Part shown: one piece after another, positions 59,973 through 64,000 of the stretch
How positions within the stretch are numbered: the first letter of the stretch is position 1
Layout: each line of letters begins with the position of its first letter
From: Paraglaciecola arctica BSs20135
Lineage (GTDB): Bacteria > Pseudomonadota > Gammaproteobacteria > Enterobacterales > Alteromonadaceae
NCBI RefSeq assembly: GCF_000314995.1
Contig: NZ_BAEO01000062.1
Location: 1-64,000, forward strand
Length of the DNA: 64,000 nucleotides
Direction of reading: 5' to 3'
Program-made: the position numbers and the translations under genes
Notes under the pieces: model-generated
The model's database searches: none
Seen by the model: only the letters and a program-made list of their open reading frames with translations
Told to the model about the DNA's origin: nothing

Positions 59973-60944
59973 CTATTTTTGACTTTTTTCACACATTGAT
60001 GGATTGTTTTTACATAAACTATCCATTACCTGTGCCGTTTCAAGCTCCACATTTCGGCTAATAATCCGTTTAAAATGCTCCCTTAGCCATATTAACCCTT
60101 GGTCTCTATCTTGTCGTTTGTGCCAAATTGTGGAAACTTGTTGGGGCATTAATTCTATAGGTGGTTTGGTGGCTGAAATTTCTCCAGCAATTATCTCTTT
60201 GGCTACCGCAGAAATTGGGATCACGCATATCAGGTCACTGCGCTTTATTAAATTGGCAACTGAGGAAAAATGATTAACGCTAACAGCAACCCGTCTGGAT
60301 AATCCGTGTTGTAGCAAAACCTGATCGGTATATCCGGTGATATCGCCCGACAATGACACCAGAAGATGATCCGCCGCTGCAAATTCTTCCAAACTTAGGT
60401 CAGCTTTTGCCAATGGATGATCATGATTCATAATGCAAACATAAGTAGGTGAAAACAAATATTCGGCTCTAAATGTATTTGAAATAACGCCTGTAGTGCC
60501 AATCACCATATCAACTTCTGCATCTTCCAAAACCTGATCCGTATTAATTATGGTATAGGGGACAGCATGGATATTAACGCCCGGCGCTTCCTTCTCGAAG
60601 GTACATCGTAGTTCTGCCCAGGCCATATCCACTACTATGTCATTTAGTGCCACGCGGAATGTCCGTTTGGCAGTTGCAGGGTCAAAACTCTTGGGGTCTA
60701 CCGCTTCGGTAAGTGAAAGCAGCGGGGCGCGGACTTGATTCCACAAATTTTGCGCATGCAAAGTAGGCTGAATATTGCGGCCATCCTTGACAAATAGTTC
60801 ATCTTTCCAAGCCACTCGCATTCTGCTTACCGCGTTAGATACCGCGGGTTGTGTCATGGATAGTCGATTAGCTGCGCGAGTAATGGAACGCTCGGTCATG
60901 ATGGCATCAAATACCATTAAAAGGTTTAGTTCTTGTGGACGCAT
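59973..60944 (-). CDS. LysR-family transcriptional regulator
   Basis: A 323-residue regulator. Residues 1-65 hold the HTH: LNLLMVFDAIMTERSITRAA and MTQPAVSNAVSRMR. The effector domain begins near TFRVALNDIVVDMAWAEL. The N-terminal pattern (ELNLLMVFDAI..E.S.TRAA) is that of the NodD/SyrM/LeuO-type LysR subgroup. The C-terminal tail is Cys- and Lys-rich. It is divergent from the PagL-like gene with 139 bases between the starts, making that gene a natural candidate target. Confidence 0.92.
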   Translation of the reverse strand: MRPQELNLLMVFDAIMTERSITRAANRLSMTQPAVSNAVSRMRVAWKDELFVKDGRNIQPTLHAQNLWNQVRAPLLSLTEAVDPKSFDPATAKRTFRVALNDIVVDMAWAELRCTFEKEAPGVNIHAVPYTIINTDQVLEDAEVDMVIGTTGVISNTFRAEYLFSPTYVCIMNHDHPLAKADLSLEEFAAADHLLVSLSGDITGYTDQVLLQHGLSRRVAVSVNHFSSVANLIKRSDLICVIPISAVAKEIIAGEISATKPPIELMPQQVSTIWHKRQDRDQGLIWLREHFKRIISRNVELETAQVMDSLCKNNPSMCEKSQK

Positions 60945-61083
60945 ATTTTATTCATTGCAATAACCATGGCGCTACAATACATCACAAAATATAATGTGTC
61001 ACATATGAATATATAATTATACTTAGTTTTTTAGCGCGCTCATACTCCGCATCCTCAAAATAGTGAATAGAGGAGCTAAGCAA

Positions 61084-61674
61084 ATGAGCGTCAAAAAAAG
61101 TTTAATAGAATTAATTCAAACAGTAAGAAATTGCCATTGGTTACTCTTGTTATTGGCTATGTCTTCTATTCTACTCCCTAGCCTAAATGTGCAGGCCAGG
61201 GAGCAAGCGGTTGCAATCGATTATTTACATGGTGAAGGCAACTTAAATGGAGTTCGTCTGGCTTATCGTCCTTATTATACTCAGCTCACCACATTTGAAT
61301 TGTTAGGCGATCTTGATGTGTATTGGGAGGTCAGTATGAATTTTTGGGAATTCGGGGAAGATAATCAACATGAAGTAAATTATGCAATTGCATTATCTCC
61401 AGTGTTTTCGAAGCAATTCGATACTTTATATAACAAATATCCCCTTAAGTGGGAATTTGGTATCGGAGTCTCACTGATAACTAATACTAGTTTTGCTGGT
61501 AAAGATATAGGTTCGCACTATCAGTTTGAAGACCGTCTAGGTTTGATAATGGAGTTTGGCGAGCAACTAGAAAAATCTTTGGCTGTTCGTTATATGCATT
61601 ATTCAAATGGCGGCTTGAATGATCATAATCCTGGTTTAGATTTTCTGAATCTGTCATATGCACGGGAGTTTTGA
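61084..61674 (+). CDS. PagL-like lipid A 3-O-deacylase (acyloxyacyl hydrolase)
   Basis: A 196-residue outer-membrane enzyme. Signal peptide ends near SLNVQAREQ (about residue 38). The mature part is a small eight-strand barrel with regular alternation and a C-terminal aromatic residue (NLSYAREF). The catalytic block MHYSNGGLNDHNPG holds the PagL His-x-Ser and following acidic residues, so removal of the 3-linked acyl chain of lipid A is predicted. GGAG lies about ten bases before the ATG at 61084; the GTG seven codons earlier is less likely. It is divergent from a LysR regulator and followed by an MlaC-like gene. Confidence 0.85.
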   Translation: MSVKKSLIELIQTVRNCHWLLLLLAMSSILLPSLNVQAREQAVAIDYLHGEGNLNGVRLAYRPYYTQLTTFELLGDLDVYWEVSMNFWEFGEDNQHEVNYAIALSPVFSKQFDTLYNKYPLKWEFGIGVSLITNTSFAGKDIGSHYQFEDRLGLIMEFGEQLEKSLAVRYMHYSNGGLNDHNPGLDFLNLSYAREF

Positions 61675-61965
61675 AATTGTTTTTGATTATGTTGGTCCTT
61701 AAAGCATGAATGACTCGCCTAAAACCAAATTGTTAAGTGGGCAGGTAGATCCAATTGTTCAACGGTTGTATCTGGACTCACAACTACAAGTTTGAAAGGA
61801 CCAAAACCGCTTGTAGTGTTTATGTAAATCCCAATGCTGCATTTTTGTCATTGTGATGCATATCATTGCTGCTACACCCTATTTATTTATAAATGAGATT
61901 GTAATTTCTCCTTTATAGAATTGTTAAATGTTAATTATTTTATAGCTCACAAGGAGCGCTCACTC

Positions 61966-62625
61966 ATGAATACAAAATTTTTTAAAATTATAAGAGAACT
62001 CAGCCAATCTGTACTACTCATACTGGTAACTGTGCTTGCAAACTCGAGTTATGCAGAGACGGTTAATCCTCAGGTATTGTTAGAAAAAGTCACTAAGGCT
62101 ACATTTGAACGAATCGAATTAGAGCAACCAAGTATTCAATCTAATCCCGATCACCTACGCGTTATTATCGAACAAGAATTGATGCCGTATATTGATCATA
62201 AATTTGCTGCATTCAAGGTGTTAGGGAGCCAATTTAGATCCGTTCCTAAAGACAAAATTCCAGAGTATGTGGACGAGTTTAAGGAGTATTTGGTTTCTAG
62301 TTTTGCTGTTGTTTTAGCGAACTATGGTGGACAGGAGCTGGTGTTTGAACCTGTCAAAGACGCTGGAAATCAAAACGATATGACCATTAAAGCCATCATT
62401 AGAAAAGCGGGTACCCCTGATATACGTGTTAGTTTTAAATTACGTAAAAATAAAAAAACACAAGAATGGAAAACTTATGATCTAGTGGCAGAAGGGATCA
62501 GTTTGTTGTCGAGTAAACGTAATGAATTTGCATCTATGATCCGCCAAGAAGGAATACAGGCTGTCATCGACGAGATGAGAAGCAAAAATAACAAACCTTT
62601 GAACATCGCCTCAAATGGCAACTAG
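61966..62625 (+). CDS. MlaC-like periplasmic phospholipid carrier (Ttg2D family)
   Basis: A 219-residue exported protein of the MlaC/Ttg2/toluene-tolerance family, which shuttles phospholipid across the periplasm between MlaA and MlaFEDB. Signal peptide 1-28 (SVLLILVTVLANSSYA). NPQVLLEKVTKATFERIE, then MPYIDHKFAAFKVLGSQFRS, EYLVSSFAVVLANYGGQELV and KTYDLVAEGISLLSSKRNEF follow the family pattern. AAGGAG lies nine bases before the ATG at 61966. It is an orphan copy: mlaFED and mlaB are not in the window. Nearness to the PagL-like gene suggests an outer-membrane lipid-remodelling role. Confidence 0.9.
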   Translation: MNTKFFKIIRELSQSVLLILVTVLANSSYAETVNPQVLLEKVTKATFERIELEQPSIQSNPDHLRVIIEQELMPYIDHKFAAFKVLGSQFRSVPKDKIPEYVDEFKEYLVSSFAVVLANYGGQELVFEPVKDAGNQNDMTIKAIIRKAGTPDIRVSFKLRKNKKTQEWKTYDLVAEGISLLSSKRNEFASMIRQEGIQAVIDEMRSKNNKPLNIASNGN

Positions 62626-62656
62626 GTTAAACAAATTCTAGGTCTGTAAAACAGTT

Positions 62657-62677
62657 GGGTGGGTTTTTATCCCACCC
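62657..62677 (+). terminator. Hairpin after the MlaC-like gene
   Basis: GGGTGGG pairs perfectly with CCCACCC around TTTTTAT, 31 bases past the stop. The stem is GC-rich and the T run lies in the loop rather than after it, so it is terminator-like but not classic. Confidence 0.6.
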
Positions 62678-62800
62678 CATGAAAAATCAACCCACTTTAG
62701 TTAACAGGGAAGTTGACTAGATCAAAGCTAGACTGTGTTTTTAAAGTGTTATTTTCAACTTTTGGCCTCTATGGGGCTGACAGTTGAGCTTCTCCTAAAT

Positions 62801-62819
62801 AACCTGAACTCTGGTTAAG
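62801..62819 (-). repeat. Inverted copy of the 58569/58809 repeat
   Basis: Read on the minus strand: CTTAACCAGAGTTCAGGTT, which differs from the 58811 copy at one core base. It sits in the gap between the MlaC-like gene and the amidase gene. Confidence 0.65.
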
Positions 62820-62897
62820 TAGTATTTACTTGCAATAAGTAGCCCGCTTTATTAGTTTGAGCTAACCTCATTATCATTCTACTAAAGAGATCCCAAG

Positions 62898-64000
62898 ATG
62901 CATGTATTATTTTATGCCTTAGCGGCTGGTATTTGTATTTCTGCTTGTTCGCAAACAGCAGAACGTTCTGTGACAAAACAACCGATATCGGTTGCTACTG
63001 ATTTCCGTGCTACCGGTATTATCGCAGGCTCTTTGCCTGAGGTTATTGAGGCGCTGAATAGCGGTGAAATAAGCTCAGAAGATCTAGTGAAGTTATACCT
63101 GCAAAGAATTGAAAAAATAGACAAAAATGGCCCTCAGCTACAGGCTGTTTTAGCCCTTAATCCAGATGCGTTGTCAAGGGCAAAAGAGTTAGACCAATTG
63201 CGTGAATCTGGTGAAATTCTTGGGCCTTTACATGGTGTGCCTGTGCTACTTAAAGATAATATCGAGTCGAAAGATCGCGTTGCTACCACAGCTGGATCCC
63301 TTGCACTCAAAGATAATATCACTGGGCGTGATAGTCCTCTTGTCGCTGGTTTACGTGCTCAAGGTGCGATAATTTTAGGTAAAACTAACTTGAGTCAATG
63401 GGCTAATTTTCGCTCTGAAGGTTCAATGAGTGGTTGGAGTGCATTAGGTGGGCAAGTGAAAAATCCCCATATGTTGGATCGTAATCCTTGTGGATCTAGT
63501 TCAGGATCAGGTTCGGCCACCGCCGCCTCTCTTGCTGCTGCGACAGTTGGAACGGAAACCAATGGTTCGGTTATCTGCCCGTCAAACGCCAATGGTATTG
63601 TAGGATTTAAACCTACAGTAGGCCTTGTGCCACAGCAGTATATTATTCCTATTTCAGTCACTCAAGATACCGCAGGGCCGATGACTAAAACTGTTATGGG
63701 GGCTGCCTTGATGATGAATGCCATGGCAACCACTACGCCCAATACCGACTATACCGCAGGGCTTACAAAAGGTGCGTTAGAAGGTGTGAGAGTAGGGGTG
63801 TTAAATTTTGCCAAAGGCGAGTCAAAACCAATATTGGATTTATTCAAAGCGGCGTTGCTTGATCTTGAGGCTGCAGGCGCCATTTTGGTTAACATAGATG
63901 AGCGCCCAGCAGCGCCCGATAATTTGGGGCAAATGAGCTATGACCTTCTCAAATATGAATTTAAAGATGGGTTGAATACCTATCTGGCCTCCACATCTCC
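62898..64000 (+). CDS. Amidase-signature hydrolase lipoprotein (3' end beyond window)
   Basis: An open frame from ATG 62898 to the window edge: 367 complete codons and still open. Lipobox AGICISAC (Cys17) gives a periplasmic lipoprotein. The amidase-signature triad is visible: catalytic Lys119 in LLKDNIES, the Gly/Ser-rich GSSSGSGSATAASLAA (199-214; cis-Ser) and GTETNGSVICPS with nucleophile Ser224. Related enzymes hydrolyse amides or act as GatA in tRNA charging; the exported form here is more like the peptide or aryl-amidase lipoproteins found in Alteromonadales. The frame uses normal codons and a family-typical order, so it is a real gene. Its C-terminus is missing from the window. Confidence 0.92.
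   Translation, partial: MHVLFYALAAGICISACSQTAERSVTKQPISVATDFRATGIIAGSLPEVIEALNSGEISSEDLVKLYLQRIEKIDKNGPQLQAVLALNPDALSRAKELDQLRESGEILGPLHGVPVLLKDNIESKDRVATTAGSLALKDNITGRDSPLVAGLRAQGAIILGKTNLSQWANFRSEGSMSGWSALGGQVKNPHMLDRNPCGSSSGSGSATAASLAAATVGTETNGSVICPSNANGIVGFKPTVGLVPQQYIIPISVTQDTAGPMTKTVMGAALMMNAMATTTPNTDYTAGLTKGALEGVRVGVLNFAKGESKPILDLFKAALLDLEAAGAILVNIDERPAAPDNLGQMSYDLLKYEFKDGLNTYLASTS

Overview
This AT-rich window looks like a chromosomal segment of a marine, polysaccharide- and glycoside-degrading gammaproteobacterium. Its gene content best fits Alteromonadales (Glaciecola/Paraglaciecola-like). That placement rests on family resemblance only: TonB receptors, a sulfatase, Na+-coupled symporters, an NhaC antiporter, PEP-CTERM and GlyGly-CTERM sorting tails, a split borosin pair and kbl-tdh. 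I see no tRNA, rRNA, CRISPR array or intact insertion sequence.

Layout. 1-7.4 kb: a gene tail, a 14-bp tandem repeat, a PEP-CTERM protein, an unknown exported protein, a small CxxC...WH protein with an imperfect direct repeat on each side, a Na/Pi transporter with a small coiled-coil partner, and a lipoprotein M49 (DPP III-like) peptidase. 7.4-13.5 kb: a 1487-residue FG-GAP/VCBS surface protein with about 21 repeats and a GlyGly-CTERM tail, a decayed ISAs1-type transposase, and an AraC regulator. The end of the AraC gene is duplicated on the far side of the FG-GAP gene. 13.6-24 kb, mostly minus strand: a purple-acid-phosphatase-like enzyme; a split borosin RiPP locus (peptide-backbone N-methyltransferase plus 68-residue precursor) abutting a giant TPR hybrid sensor kinase; a PAS-GGDEF-EAL protein; and a two-domain esterase whose first domain has lost its nucleophile.

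24.5-40.1 kb, plus strand: a TonB receptor followed by a catabolic cluster. It holds a TIM-barrel/FGE-like fusion, a class III CoA-transferase, two ADP-ribosylglycohydrolase-fold enzymes, a CitE-like lyase, a propeller-fused Na+ symporter, a LysR regulator, a ribokinase and a CaCA exchanger. I infer that it imports a ribosylated (or otherwise glycosylated) compound, splits the N- or O-glycosidic bond, phosphorylates the sugar, and breaks the acid part down as a CoA ester. The substrate is unknown.

40.2-56.2 kb: an alpha-galactoside locus. It has an SglT-like symporter, an S1 sulfatase lipoprotein, an exported GH36-like enzyme, an NhaC antiporter, a cytoplasmic GH36 alpha-galactosidase, a Caulobacter-type TonB receptor, a MelR-like AraC regulator and an exported GH97 enzyme. 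56.3-64 kb: kbl-tdh threonine degradation, an exported HAD dehalogenase-like protein, a LysR regulator divergent from a PagL-like lipid A deacylase, an MlaC-like lipid carrier, and the start of an amidase lipoprotein that runs off the window.

The most exciting item is the borosin locus. A post-translationally backbone-methylated peptide encoded directly next to a sensor kinase is an unusual arrangement. The glycohydrolase/CoA-transferase/lyase cluster at 27-39 kb is a second candidate for undescribed metabolism.
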